Shown: positions 1 through 13,030, counted from the first letter of the stretch. The stretch is 64,000 nt of DNA from Tenrec ecaudatus (GCF_050624435.1 NC_134546.1:17693001-17757000); one strand, 5' to 3'. The notes: generated from the sequence alone by a model not told the origin. Numbers and translations: made by a program.

Positions 1-2021
1 AAGAGTCAGGGTGAGGCGGACCAGGCCCTTGACGCAGGAACTTCCGTTGAACCTTTGAGGTCACTGTGCCTTTTCCTTTGTGCAAAAGTGGTGATGGGAG
101 AGGAGATAGTATTTATTAAAACATGGAGTTCACATCACTGTAGCTTCGCTGCTTTGCCTACCAGGGAGATCCACAACTTTGGGAGCCGTTGGGATACAAA
201 GTCACAAAGTCGACAGCACCTCCCACAGTGTGAGCCTTACACCACCACCACCCGCCCCTGTGGCTGTGCTGGGAGCAGGCAGCTGCCTGTCCGCAGTGAG
301 TCCCTTGCTGGCAACGGGGGCCAGCGTGGAACTGAGGCCCTTTTTGCCTCTGCTGTACTCCAAGCTCCGGTTCCTCACGCCACGGCCAGGTGGGCAAAGG
401 GCATCTTCTTCACCTCGAACCAGAACCCAGCTCCCCATGGAGTCCCCTGGACGCAGAGAGAAGATGCTGTGGTTGGGCGCTGTCATCGCAGAGAGTCTGA
501 GTGGAAGGGACTGAGCGTGGCAGGTGGAACCGCCTTATTGGGTTTCCCAGGCTGTCAGCTTTGCTGCAGATGAATTCCCACCGCCCAACCTGCGTTAGCA
601 GGCGCGGCCTTAGGGTTGCTTAGGCTGACAGCTCATTTAAATGAAGGAGAAAGTACAGCAATGTTCCCTGTGAAAGGAAACCAGAAGCAATGGCCGGCTC
701 CCCAAAGTGGCCACACTCCCATTTCCTGGCGGGTCGGTCCCAGAGGTGGATCTAAAGTCTGGCCAGAGCCCTGGGCACCCCACCCAGGGATGCAGCAGGC
801 GGAGTCTCTATTATATTAACCAGGCGAGGTTTTAATGCCCTACCTCCAGCACCGCAGTCTCTAGGAGAGGGGGGTGCAGAGAGGAGCACTCGCCTGGGAG
901 GGGTGCCAGACAAGGCTCAGAATGACATTTCCAAGTGCGACAGACGTCAACTACTAAAGAGCCTGATTTGAGGCAGCCATCCACGCCTAGTCATCTCCAG
1001 CCTGGGGTGGGTGGGGGTGGGGAGTGTCCAGGCAGGGAGGTCTTTAGGATTGGGGGTGGGGCTCACATTGGGTTGCTCTCTCTCCCACCTGGTCCTTCTA
1101 GGGAACTTCCCCCCTCGATGTCAGGGGGACACGCACATTAATAGAAGTAGAGCCACATTTTATGGACGGTTGGGCAATTTACGTTATCAGGACATGTCAA
1201 CTGACAATGGCCATCTTATCAGCTCACCTTGTGGGGTGACCCCAGAGTGTCCCACTGGTTGGAGCAAAGCTTGAGTCCCTTGTCTCCACAAGGGCAGTCC
1301 GGTTTGTTCGTTTTCTCATCCGCATGGTGACATGAGCTCCCCGGGCATGGGGTTTGGAGCCCTTCTTGCTGGGTTTTTACTGGCTCCTTCCCAGCTCGGA
1401 AAGACTCATGCCCACTTAAAAACAATTTTAAAACCTGTTGCATTTAATTTTATAACAGGTAAATAATTCTTGTTTTTTAACCTCAGTACAGTCTTTGGAG
1501 ATTGTCTCTCAGTCCTGGTCCCTATGGACCAGTCCCACTTAGCCATGTTCATCCACTCCCCGTCAGTGCATCCAGTCTGGTTTTTCTTCCTTTCCGTTTC
1601 TCTATTTAAAGGGTAGCACATATAACTCCTTTTCTGCACTGTGCTGGTTTTACTTATCTTCGGAAGTAAAGAGCTGCTTGTTTGTGTGAGTGTAGGGATG
1701 CATGGGGCTTTCTACTTGCTTACAGAGTTACAGACTTGGAAACTCAGAGGCAGCTTGTCCTGTGCTGGAGGCAGCAGGAGTCCGCATCTACTCAACAGCA
1801 GTGAGTAGGGAGCGCACCCAGCAACTTACGTCGCTGCTGTCCTGTAGGTGCACACCATTTAGTCTGTTCCCTATGTCTTGCTGTTATATGCAGCATTAAA
1901 ATAAATGACTTTCTTCCTTGGACATTTCCACAAGTTAGAAAATTCCTGGAAGTAAAATTTCAGCTTCATATTATTCAAATGGCCTCACTTTTACTTTCTA
2001 TGCTCACATATCTTCTTATGA

Positions 2022-2200
2022 AAGCTGCAATTGAGTCCATTTTGACTCATAGTGACTACACGACGGATTGGAATGCACCTGTGGGTTTCGATGGGAGGAG
2101 AAAGCCTCTTCTTCTGGCTGAGTGGCTGGTGGCTTTGAATGACCAGCCTGGTTTGCAGCTGAATGCAGTAACCACCTTTGTCATTAGGGCTCCTTCCATT
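2022..2200 (-). mobile_element. Afrotherian tRNA-derived SINE
   Basis: Reverse orientation: TTGACTCATAGTGAC, CACCTGTGGGTTTC and AGGGCTCCTT mark the body and head. Moderately diverged. Confidence 0.8.
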
Positions 2201-2429
2201 ATGAAAGCAGTGGGTGCTAATTTTCTGAGTATGTCCTGTGAACACAGAAAGTAAACATTTCTCATTTCTCCCACACAATACATGTCCTTCCAGGTGTCAC
2301 CTTTGAAACTTTCCCTTGAGATATAAAAACACAACTATGGAAGTCATATATTGCAAAAATGATATTTTTGTTACAAAATGCCTTTTTAAATTTAAGAATT
2401 GGTTGTGGAAATCTTTCTATCTAGAAATA

Positions 2430-2600
2430 CCTCACTTTTTAATAGCTGCATTGTATTCCATTCTATGGCTATAATCTATTTAACTAGTTCCCTGTTGATG
2501 GATATTTATGTTCCTAACTTTCACTAAACAATGCTGCAATGAGTATGCAGGTATCCTATAGTATGAACAAATACGTATGTTTTAAAAAATCTCATTTATG
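2430..2600 (-). mobile_element. Ancient L1 3' fragment
   Basis: AATAGCTGCATTGTATTCC, CCTGTTGATGGATATTTATG and AACAATGCTGCAATGAGTAT match the reverse complement of old mammalian L1 3' ends. Surrounding 2240-3040 is AT-rich and may be more of the same. Confidence 0.65.
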
Positions 2601-3048
2601 AGACCATTTTGAAAAATACAAAGCTGATAGAATGTTTTATTAATTAAGGAATTATGTTATTTTTTAGTATGACAACAGTAATGTAGTTAAGTTTTTCAAA
2701 GAGCCCTTATTCTTTTAGAGAGATATATAGAAATACTTTGGATGAAATGATATGTTTGAGAACTGCTAAAATTATGGAGATATCGATGAAATAGGATTGA
2801 TTCTGAGATCATTATGATTGAAATTTGAGGATAAGTATATAGTAGCTTGTTACACTATCTCTCAACTTTTATAGATATTTGAAATTACTTGCAATAAAAT
2901 GTTTATAATAATAAGCATCATTTCACATACATCTAAAGTAATTATGGAACAAATTCCTTGAAGTGAAAATATGAAAATACAAGTGTGTGCACTTGAAACT
3001 GTGATTGTTATGTTAGTGAATTTGTGCTGTTTGGTGAATTTTTGACTC

Positions 3049-3250
3049 AGCCCTGATAGAGTCGTGGTTACACATTGGGCTGCTAACTCCAAGGTCAGCA
3101 GTTCAAAACTACTAACCACTCCATGGTACAAAGGCAGGGCTTTCTACTCCATTAAAGAGTTAGGGTCTCAGAAACTCAAAGGGGCAGTTCTACCCTGTTG
3201 TATAGAGTCAGCATCGATTCAATTCAATGGAACCGAGTTTGGTCTTTTTT
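3049..3250 (+). mobile_element. Afrotherian tRNA-derived SINE, near full length
   Basis: The head reads TTGGGCTGCTAACTCCAAGG with B-box-like CAGTTCAAAACTAC. The body has GGGCTTTCTACTCC and AAAGAGTTAGGG. The tail has GAGTTTGGTC and a T-rich end. Confidence 0.88.
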
Positions 3251-4077
3251 GTTTTTTAATCTTTATGGGAGCCGGTTCCCAGGTCTGTTCTGCAGTAGAG
3301 CTGCTGGGTGCGTGGGTGCAGGGAGCACACAATGATAGAGATATCCAGACGGCACCCCCAAAATGTAACAGGAATGCATTCGTCCATTTTCCCACATCCA
3401 CTCAACTCAGAGTGTGCTTAATCTTTTACAATGGATCGACAAAAAGGGACATCTTGTTTTTACTGGCATTTTCCCTTGCTAGGGAGCTCACATATGTTGT
3501 CCTGCATTTATGCTCTGCTTCATTTCTTCTTTGGGTCATTTGCTCGGGCGGTTAGCCCACTTCTCTACTGGCTTGTTCATTGGTTTCTTCCGGGTTTAAG
3601 AGTAATTTGTGTAAGAGGGAAGAGAGTCTTGCGCTTTCTGCGACATGGTTTGTAAGGATCCCAGAGATGACCTTTTAAATTAATTTTGCTTCTGAGCTTT
3701 ATTCATTCTAAACCCAAGTGTAGCTGTAACCAGAGCTAATGGTCATTTCCTGTTGGCCTTCTAGATTGTAGTTCTTGATTAGAAAAGTCTTCTCCAGCCC
3801 CCAGAAGAAGTAGTTTCCTGTCTACTTCTCCACAATCGTCTCCTTTATACGTCTCTATAGTAGGTTCTTAAATTTGTTGTAATGACCTTTAATATCAAGG
3901 TCATGACAAAGTCCTTACAACAAACCCAATTAAGAATGAAGGGTGTCAAGTCAGATGTCAGAACTGCTCCCTCAGGGCCTGGCTTCCATTGTCCACTGGA
4001 ACAGGAGAGTGAGGCAGTTCTCCAGACTGGTTCCCATGCACTGAATTGGGTTTTACTCTTTGCTGTTTTATACATAC

Positions 4078-4107
4078 AACACACACACACACACACAAAC
4101 ATACACA
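4078..4107. repeat. (AC)n microsatellite
   Basis: AC dinucleotide run with one AAAC break. Confidence 0.9.
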
Positions 4108-4138
4108 AGTGAATTGATATACACGTCATATTTTCACT

Positions 4139-4265
4139 GGTGGTGTGGTGGTGATGAGCTGGGCTGCCAACCACAAACTCAGCAGTTTGAAACCACCGGC
4201 ACCTCCTCCAGAGGAAGATGAGGCTTTCTACTCCCATAAAGAGAGTTACATACAGTCTCACCTTG
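4139..4265 (+). mobile_element. SINE, 3'-truncated
   Basis: Head and middle are present (GGGCTGCCAACCACAAACTC, then GATGAGGCTTTCTACTCC). It stops after TTACATACAGTCTCA. Confidence 0.8.
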
Positions 4266-5341
4266 TTCCTGACCTCTGTATGGGGCTTGTTCTCAGGATC
4301 TTGGCACAGGCCTTCCACCTCCATGTCTACTTTCCAGATCAATCAGCCCTGGATGGGTAGCTGAAAGAGGAAAACAAGGGAAGAGGAGAGAGGAAAGAGA
4401 GAGAGAGAGTCTAATGGAAGCTGGGGAGGCCAGGAGAGGTGGTTACCACTTATCGTCCTCACAGTGAGCCAAGAGCAGGAGTCTGACAGGCTGACTGTGA
4501 AGAAATGGTCAAGAAAACCGGAGAGGCGTGCAAAGTCTGGACGGTATCCCTGCTTCCCAAACGTGCAGATCGGCAATGCTCTGTGGCCACGTCTTCTTGG
4601 CAGCCCACAGGGCACTTCTACCCTGTCACAAGGAGGCGGAATCAGCTTGCGGGCGATGAGAGGGTTGATGCTTCATGAGAGGTTTGGGAGAACGTGGAGC
4701 AGACGGCCATTATTGCTTCTGAGAATACAGACCTCACCTTAGTCAGCTCTCTCTGCAGCCAAGGGGACAGCTGGCCAGCGGTGTATGGCAGCAAGGCGAC
4801 TGTTTCTACATGAAAGCATCGTGACAAAGTTGTAAGTACACTCTCAAAAGGCCAATGCCCAGATGTGTCAGCAAGCTGCAGGACTCTACTGTTCTCCACG
4901 GCCCACTCCACGCCACGCGGGCAGTGAGCGTGGTCCAGGGGCAGAGGAAGCTGCCAAGGAAGAAGGTGGCAGCGCGCAGTGGTCTTTGGGGACAAGGTTG
5001 GCGATTGCCCTGGGAATTACACAGAACCGACAGATGCACCATCGTGCACACGGAGACCTCCACTCCCATTCTTTGTAGCTTTAAATTTAAGAATGAAAGA
5101 AGTCTTTGCGGGGGTTCATGAAGTAAAGCAGGGACTTCAAAGTAGCAGCTTCACCAAGAACTTGAGAAGACTCTCCTGCTAGCTTGACCCCCCAGGATCA
5201 GATGGTGGCATTATAGTGTCACTATTCCGGCAAGGGGCTGAGATGGGAGGGACATCTAGAGGCACAAAGCATTACTGCTGGTGTCAGGGAGTCTGGCCAT
5301 GACACCTGGAGACAATAATGAAAAGATGTACTGTGTGTGCA

Positions 5342-5369
5342 TGCACACACACACACACACACACACACT
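5342..5369. repeat. (AC)n microsatellite
   Basis: Pure CA run in VAX2 intron 1. Confidence 0.9.
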
Positions 5370-5606
5370 CCAGTAAAGACCTTCCTCTGGGCCAGGGTCT
5401 TCGGTTTCAGTAGAAGTGTTTTAGATTCACAGGACTTCAAGACTTTCAGACTGGCCTGCAACTCTTTCTTCTGAAGGAGTCAAAGACAATTAAGATGTGC
5501 CCTGAATGAATACATTGTTTTGAATCGTTCACCTTACTTGACTCAATCAAGAGACTCGTTTTTGAAAACCAAACTTGTCATAAGAGCAAAATTCTTTTAA
5601 AAACAA

Positions 5607-5890
5607 AAGTTACAGTCTCAGAAACCCGCAGGAGCAGTTCTAACCTAGCCTGTGGGTCGTGACCCCTTTGGGGGTGGAACAACCCTTTCACAGGGGCTGC
5701 CCGATTCATCACAGTAGCAAAATGACAGTGATGAAGTAGCAATGAAAATAATTTTATGGTTGGGGGTCCCCACCACATGAGGAATGGTATGAAGGGTCAT
5801 GGCATGAGGAAGGTTGAGGACCACTGTGTTAGGGTGTCTGTCAGAATCGACTCGGTGGCAGGGTGGCTGAGCTTCATGGTTTCAGTTATT
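5607..5890 (+). mobile_element. SINE split by a hAT element
   Basis: The left piece has TTACAGTCTCAGAAACCCGC. The right piece resumes at TTAGGGTGTCTGTCAG and runs through AATCGACTCGGTGGCAG. Between them lies the hAT element at 5640-5826. Confidence 0.82.
5640..5826 (+). mobile_element. hAT miniature transposon (SPIN-like) inserted in a SINE
   Basis: The body matches the other copies, from CTGTGGGTCGTGACCCC to GAGGACCACTG. SINE sequence stops at its left and resumes at its right, so it landed inside an existing SINE. The exact left border is blurred because both elements read CAGTTCT there. Confidence 0.85.
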
Positions 5891-6261
5891 GATGTGCAGT
5901 GGACATTGTTCAGTAAGCGCGTGCAGAAGTACTCCTGTCTACATTGTTACTCAAGTCACGGCTGTCCTGTGATTTCATCAGCAAGATTCCTACTGTACCT
6001 TTTCCTTCTCTTTTCTGCCTCCTCCTCTTGCAAACAACATGTCCAGATGTCTCTTTAAAATTTCTAGGATAAAGAGACTGCATTTTAAATTTAACAAGGA
6101 ATTTTGAAGTGGCCCTCCCATAAAACATGACAATTGTGAAAATGGGGCAGGGCCGGGCAGTGTTTTGTTCTCGTACACACGGCGGCTACCTGTCCGAAAG
6201 GACAATGCTTGAGAATCCCTTACCTTTGCCAAAACTGTCTCCGTTTGATCACGTGAAAGCA

Positions 6262-6350
6262 AGCTAACACACATACACACATGCACACACACACGCTAAC
6301 ACACATACACACGCACACATACATGCACACACATGCACACACATGCTCAT
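6262..6350. repeat. Imperfect (AC)n / ACATGC tract
   Basis: CA repeats interrupted by CATACA, CATGCA and GCTAAC units. Confidence 0.85.
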
Positions 6351-6847
6351 TGCTGTTCTTTTGTTTGATTTCCTCTGGAGTCCTGATTTTAAAAGGCGAA
6401 AGATTTATACGATCTGAAGAGAAACCAGAGTATAGGAGGGTCCTGATTTTAAAACATATCTACTTATTAGCCATTTGGATCTCTTCTTCTGAGACTAGTC
6501 CTTTCCTACAACTTGCTCAGTTTCCCACTGAGTTGTGTGGTTTCCACTCATGGAGCTGTGTGTGGACTGGACATCAGACTCTGCTAGACACGGTTTGTGG
6601 GTTTTCTCATGATCTGTCATTTACCCTTACATGGAAGAAGATTTTGTACTCACATTTTCAAGTCCACTATTTATTTTTAAAAACAATTCTTTTGTTTTAT
6701 TTCTTTAATTTGTAGAACTTTACTTTTTATATTTCACTATTAAATGCATCTTGTGTTTATGTTTGCATGCCTGGTGAGATGAATTAATGTATGCCAAATG
6801 TTGATCTAATCATCCAAAAATTATTTCCTTAATAGTCTAGTCTTTCT

Positions 6848-7036
6848 TTTTTTATATATATAAGAAAGAGATTTATATATAAGAGCAATTGAACATTGAG
6901 AAAACATCCCAGCCCAGTCCAGATCATGTTCCTAAGTTTGATATTAGCCCATATGTCCAATACCAATCTATAAAGTCCTCTTCAGACTCACGAAACACAT
7001 GCAGTGATGTTGAATGCAGAAGATCACAGGCCAGTG
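6848..7036 (-). mobile_element. Retroposon, 5'-truncated, copy 1
   Basis: A T-run at its left end is the minus-strand A-tail. The host sequence ATAGTCTAGTCTTTC is repeated at 6833-6847 and 7038-7052. The body shares AGCCCATATGTCC and GATCACAGGCCAG with copy 3. Family not named. Confidence 0.8.
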
Positions 7037-7059
7037 GGATAGTCTAGTCTTTCCCCTAA

Positions 7060-7445
7060 CCCATTGCAATGCCATCTTTATCGCACATTCCTTGTGGGCG
7101 TGGCCTTCTCATAAGGAGGGACCTGGGAACCTCTCTTTCTCTCTCTGTCTTCACCTTCCCGCTGGCTGACCCCGATTGCTGCCAGAGTCCTGTGATGTGA
7201 CCACCACCATTGGATCCACAGGAATTTGCACCCACCACTCTGTGATCTTCCTGAATTCGGCATCATTGCATGTGGCTGCATGGGTCTGAAGAGGAACTTA
7301 TGGACTAGTATCAGGCTTATGGACTTGAATTGGACTGGGAGGCTTTAGTGATATATAATTACTTCACATAGCTGAGTGTCACTGAATTTGTTTCTCTCCT
7401 CAACCCGGCCCAACACACATTCTCTCTTTCTCTTTAAAAAAAAAG
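7060..7445 (+). mobile_element. Retroposon, copy 2, opposite orientation
   Basis: Plus-strand GGGTCTGAAGAGGAACTTATG and TCTGTGATCTTCCTG complement copy 1 and copy 3. It ends in an A-run at 7436-7445. It stands head to head with copy 1. Confidence 0.75.
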
Positions 7446-7729
7446 TCTGTGTTGAGTCAGTGACACAACACTATTGTTTTTAGGGACTCAGATAGTGAGC
7501 CTAAGTGCAACAGAATGAAACACTGTGCCGTCCTTACCGTTGTTGCTCTGGTTAAGCCTCTGGTTACCGCCATGTAGAAGGTCTTCCTGTTTTCCGCTCA
7601 CTCCTGCTTTAGCTGCATGGGGGCCTTCTCCAGCTGCTGGTCCCTCCTGACAACCTGTCTAAAGTACAGAAGACAGATGTGTAGTCCAGGCAGACTAGAG
7701 ACACAAATCCAGAGACACTCCTTTGTGTG

Positions 7730-8225
7730 TAAGAGAGAACTTTCTATCAGAGAGCAATTGTACATTAAGAAATCACCCCAACCCAGTGCAGATCAAGACC
7801 ATAAGTCTATATTACCCCATATGTCGATACTAGTCCATAAATTCCTCTTTAGACTCATGCAGCTATGCAATGATGCTGAATGCGGGAAGATCACAGGCCA
7901 GAGGGTGGAAAGTCTTGTGGATCCGGGGGTGGTGGGAGTATCTCAGCACTGACGTGGGTCTCCACATGGCTCCTCCAGTTCCAGGGCTCTGGCTGCATCA
8001 GTGTAGCTCCACGTGGCTTGTCATCAGGAATGTCTCTCAGGGAGAGAGTGTATGTCTGGCCCCCAGTGAGCTACTGGCCCTTCTGTGCCCCGCTTCCTCC
8101 ACCTCCCAGGCCATGCCGCTGGGCGCACTCTCTCAGAGAGAGTTGCTTGATCCTAGTGAGGGAAAATGCAGACTACAAAAGCGCCACTCAGCTTGGCACA
8201 GGTTTTTGGGGGTACCCCTTGTGTG
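7730..8225 (-). mobile_element. Retroposon, copy 3, longest
   Basis: It shares GAGCAATTGTACATTAAG, CCATATGTCGATACTAG and GATCACAGGCCAG with copy 1 and continues further. CTTTGTGTGT / CTTGTGTGT at the borders is a possible target duplication. Confidence 0.7.
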
Positions 8226-8304
8226 TGTTGTTAGATTTTTATCAGAGATAATATGGTTTCAGAAAATAAGTTTGGAGGTCTCGTTGATTTATTTTGCCTT
8301 AAAA

Positions 8305-8420
8305 AAAAAGGCTTGGGGCACGTTGTCCACATATCATACAATTCAAGAGTTCAATCATCAAAAGGAGTTGCACCGTCGTCACCACTATCGGTTCTAGAAC
8401 ACGTGTCCCTTCTTGCACTC
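8305..8420 (-). mobile_element. LINE 3' end fragment
   Basis: CACATATCATACAATTCAAG and GAGTTCAATCATCAAAAGG match the 45640 and 27600 LINE ends. Confidence 0.6.
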
Positions 8421-8578
8421 ACTGTCGTTAGCACCCCGTGTCCTTTGCTGTTTGTGCTTTTGCTAATGGATCCTAGTCCATCTCTATGAAAAGCTAGGCT
8501 TACCAGCACTGCCTCGGCATTTTCGTCTAAGAATTGCATGGTTTTCGTTTGCACACCGAGGGCCTGAATCCATTCGGA

Positions 8579-8582
<4 letters not shown>

Positions 8583-8625
<43 letters not shown>
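8583..8625. repeat. (TG)n microsatellite
   Basis: Pure run of about 21 TG units inside the old L1 remnant. Confidence 0.95.
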
Positions 8626-8626
<1 letters not shown>

Positions 8627-8671
8627 TGTACAGTGTGAGGCATAGGTCTTGCTTCACTTTTCTGCAAGTCA

Positions 8672-8940
8672 AACTCTCTCCAAACTCACTGCCGTCGATG
8701 GAGCTGGTTCTGTGACCCCACAGTACCGAGGAGAACTGCCCCTGTGCGTTTTCCAGGCGGTAACTCTTGGTGAGAGTGAAAGTCTTGTCTTTCTCCTGCA
8801 GAACCGCTAGTGGTTTGCACCGCTGGTTTGCAGTTGGCATCCCCAGGCAGAGCCAACTGTGCCACCGTGCTCCTCTTTTCCCTGGGTACAACTCACTGCC
8901 ACCGATCGATACTGTACCATAAGGACCCCATAGAAACCCA
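8672..8940 (-). mobile_element. SINE plus a second partial SINE end
   Basis: Reverse orientation: CCAAACTCACTGCCGTCGAT, then GAACTGCCCCTGTGCG and TTGCAGTTGGCATCC. A second CAACTCACTGCCACCGATC lies about 215 bases on. Confidence 0.78.
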
Positions 8941-9062
8941 AGTTCCCCAACGCCCCTTCTTGGAGAGACTCTGCTTTCCTCATTGGGGAGACTTTGCACC
9001 CCTGTCTAAAACTCAGTTGGCCAGAAGAACTGGATGGTCCCTGGCCAGCCCTACTGACCACT

Positions 9063-9552
9063 GACCAGGGCCACAGCGGACAGACGCTGGTGAAACAAGA
9101 GTGGAATATGGGGAAGAACTCAAATGCACAAAAAGCCCAAACTGACTGACCAGTTCAGACTAGAGGATTCCCTAAGACTATTGCCCTGAGATTCCCCTTA
9201 CCCCTTGAATCAAAACTACCCCTCCCCCACAGGTCATTGTTTAACAAGGTAACAGGTAGGAAAACAAAATGTAGAACATTACCTGTGAGCATGGTGTTCT
9301 ATAAAACAAAAAACAAGACATCTATGGGAGACCAAAGGTCACCAATTATAGTCAAGCACAGATGAGTGGATATGGGGTGGGGGTGGGGTGGGGGTCAGAA
9401 CATCAAGAACTGGGACAGTCAGAACACAACAAAGAGAAGCGTGGATACATCGGAACTAATATCACCAAAATATCTGTATAGAAATTGCCAAACCAGAACC
9501 TAATTTGCCATGTAAACTTTTGCCAAAAGCAAATAAAATGCTGGTTATAAAA
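9063..9552 (+). mobile_element. LINE-like 3' UTR fragment
   Basis: Plus-strand sequence ending AAGCAAATAAAATGCTGG and an A-rich tail, with a G-rich tract at 9372-9395. It interrupts the old L1. Family uncertain. Confidence 0.5.
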
Positions 9553-9767
9553 ACCAGCTGACCACAGATTTATAAGATCTGCTCTGGAGTCCTTATTCCG
9601 GTGGTCTCTGTGTCTGTCTTATTTTATTTTCTCTGTGTCTATGGTAATACCAGTGCCGGGCTGTTTTGTTTACTGCAGCTGCATCACGTGTTAGATCAGG
9701 GAGTCCCCCGCCTTTCTCTCCCCTTTCAACATGACTGTTACTATTAGGGACCGCTTGCCATGCCCAT

Positions 9768-9940
9768 TAGGAGCCCCGATGGCAGAGAGGGTTGTGTCTT
9801 GTGCTGTTGACTGAATGATCAGCGGTTCAAACCCACCAGTCACTCTCCAGGAGAAGAAGACACGTCCTGGGCCAGTTCTACTCTGTCTTATAGGGTCGCC
9901 AGGAGTCAGAATTGACTCAATGGTAGTGAGGGTGAACTTG
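9768..9940 (+). mobile_element. SINE
   Basis: AGGAGCCCCGATGGCAGAG head, GCGGTTCAAACCCACC B-box, CAGTTCTACTCTGTCTTATA body and GTCAGAATTGACTCAATGG tail. Confidence 0.85.
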
Positions 9941-12068
9941 CGCTATAAAGATTTCTGTGAATTTTCCTGCACCTTTTCATGTTACTACTGGTCATTTGGG
10001 TGTCTTCTCCTACAAATGGTTCAGACAAACTCTTTGACTATTTTTCTAGCAGTCTGTTTCACTTTAAAAAAAATCATTTGTGGGTACATTTTATATATGA
10101 TGGGCATTATCCATTTGTCTCTTTTAAGTATTTTCTCTTAATCTGTTCCTTATGTTAAGTGGAGAGCCACGCCCACCTTAGTTGCTCACTGTCTGCTCAG
10201 GATCAGCAGGAAGCCACTTCCCAGAAGGCTCCTTCCCATTTCTCCATGGTCACATGCCATCCACAGGGGACTCTCACTCTGACTCTAGTCACCCGGGCAG
10301 AGCCAAGCTCAAAAGTTAAAAGGACATTGTCCTTCAGGCTGACAACTAGGCAGCCACAAGTTTAAGGAGTCCACAAGACACACTGAGCTTTTTCGGTGTT
10401 GCTAGGCATAGACTCTCTGACACTCCAGTAGAGAACCAGCTGCAGGCTCGAGGGCCCACAAGGCATGCTTGCTTTCTGACCTGTTGGCTCCCATTGTCCC
10501 TTTGGGTTTGTTAGTCCAATGGAAAGCTATGCAGAAGAGTACACCGTAACCATCACTGCAGGTTTAATATGGCTCAGAGGGTACACAGAACACATAAGAA
10601 CGAGGTTTGGAAGGGCTCCCAACTCAGAGCTTTTATGTGCTGAGGGGAACACTATCCTCAATCCAGATGGTCTTGCCAACTAGGAAGCCCTTTGACCTTG
10701 GGGTTCTGGGTTTTAATTGGCCGTTTCAGCATGATGGGCTAAGCCAGGCCTCCTGTAGCTCGTTGATGTCAATCTCTCAGGTGTAAGCCTTTTCCAGTCC
10801 AGACTCACCAACACAAAAACAAGTCTGGCCTGGAGGTATCGAAGCAGATGCCTCAGTTACTCTAAGAATTGTCTCCCAGAAACCAAGGACCAAGACCTCA
10901 CTGCTTTGAGTCAAACTAGATCCTGTATGCACGTGCTTTCCCCTCACGTGGGCGCTCTTGTCACACAAAGCGTAACCATTAACTTCTGCTTACTAACAAG
11001 GACAAAGCATGCATACCTTTAACTCTAGGACAGCCAGTGCATTTCCCCCCCTCCTTTGTAATCTCCAGTTCTGTTGTGTGTGTTTTTTTTTTGTTAGAAA
11101 TACCCTATCAAGCCTAGGATTACAAGAATATCCTGCTATATTTTATTTTGGATACTTTTAACATTTTCTGGTCTCTGATTAACTTTCTAACCCATTTGAA
11201 ATGGACTGATACCTATGGTATGAGATGGAAGTTTAAATTAATTTTATTCTGACCAAATAATTCCTTTAACTCCACTTCTTAACTTCACCCACTAAGGATG
11301 CCCCTTTCTCCTAAAAATTCTTCAGGATTTGAGAGCGCTTCCAGGGAAAGGAATGGAGACGGAAATGAGAGAATCATAGAGTTTTCTATGGCCCCCTTTG
11401 AAGGTCCTTGTACACAGTGGGATATGTGTCACGTGCCCTGCATCCCACTGTCTTCCATCATTCGGCCATTTGATCACCATCCTCATCCGTGATGTTCTAT
11501 TCACATTCCATGTTTGCTATAATCGACTTACTATCTTAGCAGAATCCTTTTTAAAATATAACTAAATGCCTCCGGTGGCATGTGAAGCCACGGCCTTCCA
11601 GTTTTCCTCATGATGAAATAAGTGCACAATGTTCAAAATGAAAGATGTTGATTTGTGTGACACTTTCATTCAACTTCCTAAGTGCAGACGGAACACGGGG
11701 CCCCTTGCAGATACACGGTCAGATGCTTGCGAATTTCCCCTCTTTGTGTGTCCGCATCTCTGGCAGGCTTTCCATGTGTTTTTACTGTAAAATAAGTATA
11801 GCGTCTCAAGAGGATGCGAGCACCATCCAGCGATTCTGTGTCCCCATCCCCCAGCTTTCTCCACAGGTGCATCTCCTGCATTCGGAGGGCATGCTCAAAA
11901 CCAGGAAATTGGCACAGGTACCACGTGACTCATGAGCCCACAAACCTTCCTCAGATTTTACCCATCTTCACTTGCATTCATGACTGGCTTCGTACGCCCT
12001 TCTGTGGCATCTTTTCACATGTAGGAATTTGTATCACCCCCCCCTCCCCAAATCAAAATGCAGAATGA

Positions 12069-13030
12069 ATTTTGGGTCTCTGCTCCGACCCCCTTTTCTC
12101 AACAATATGGTTTTTGTTTGTTTGTTTGTGGCCTTTTGATGCCTGTCACCTGAGCCTGTTGATACCTCATGATTTCACAGGTTGGTGTGCTTCTTCCATG
12201 TGGATTTTGTTGCTTCTCTGCTAGATGGCTGCTTGTTTATCTTCAAGCCCTTAAGACCCCATATGCTATATCTTTTGATAGCTGGGCACCATCAGCTTTC
12301 TTCACCACATTTGCTTATGCACCCATTTTGTCTTCAGCAATTGTGTTGGGAAGGTGAGCATCACAGAATGCCAGGTTGTTAGAGCGCGTGTTCTTGAGTT
12401 GAGGGAGGGCTTGAACAGAGGCCCCAAACCCTTTTGTAGACAATAGAACATCCTCTCTCAGAAGAGTCACAAGGAAAGAATGAATCAGTGAGGGTGCAGT
12501 ATAGCACTGATGAAGCACACAATATTCCTCTGATTCTTTGAGGCTTCCTCACCCCCCACTATCATGACCCCAGTCCTGCCTTTCAGTTCTGGTTAGATCG
12601 GAGCATGTGCACAGGTACAGATAAGAGCCCTCGACACAGATACATGGAATCCAGGTCAGATAAACCCCCCAGAAACAGAAATGGGAGCAGTGATACCAAG
12701 AGGATAGGAGGAAGGTGGATGAGGAGATGAGGAAGGGGGGGCCAAATTGCCATGTATACCCCCAGGGGGTTGAACAACAGAAATGTGGGTGAAGAGAGAG
12801 AGTCGGTGTAAAATATGAAAATAATAATAATCTAATTTATTGAGGAGTCACAAGGGTGGGAGCCAGGGAGGGAGGGTAAAAAGAGGAGCTGGTATCAAGG
12901 ACTCAAATAAAATATAAATGTTTAGAAAATGATGACGGCAACATATGTACAAATATGCTTGATACAATTGATGTATGGATTGTTATAAGAACTATAAGAG
13001 CCCCCAATAAAATGATCTTTAAAACAAAAC
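12069..13030 (+). mobile_element. L1-type LINE 3' end with 5' inversion
   Basis: It is bounded by a repeated AAAATGCAGAATGA (about 12056-12069 and 13032-13045). The 3' end is plus-strand (GAGCCCCCAATAAAATG then an A-rich tail). The first part (about 12180-12400) matches the minus-strand UTR seen at 35290-35430. Such inversion is typical of twin priming. It sits inside an older L1. Confidence 0.85.

Larger units (their letters stand above)
6770..10150 (-). mobile_element. Ancient L1 remnant broken by several later insertions
   Basis: Pieces of one reverse-oriented old L1 3' region appear at 6770-6847, 7037-7060, about 8500-8670, 9555-9710 and 9945-10150. Inserted between them are three copies of a retroposon family, a SINE cluster, another LINE 3' end and a GT tract. 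Continuity of all pieces is inferred. Confidence 0.5.
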
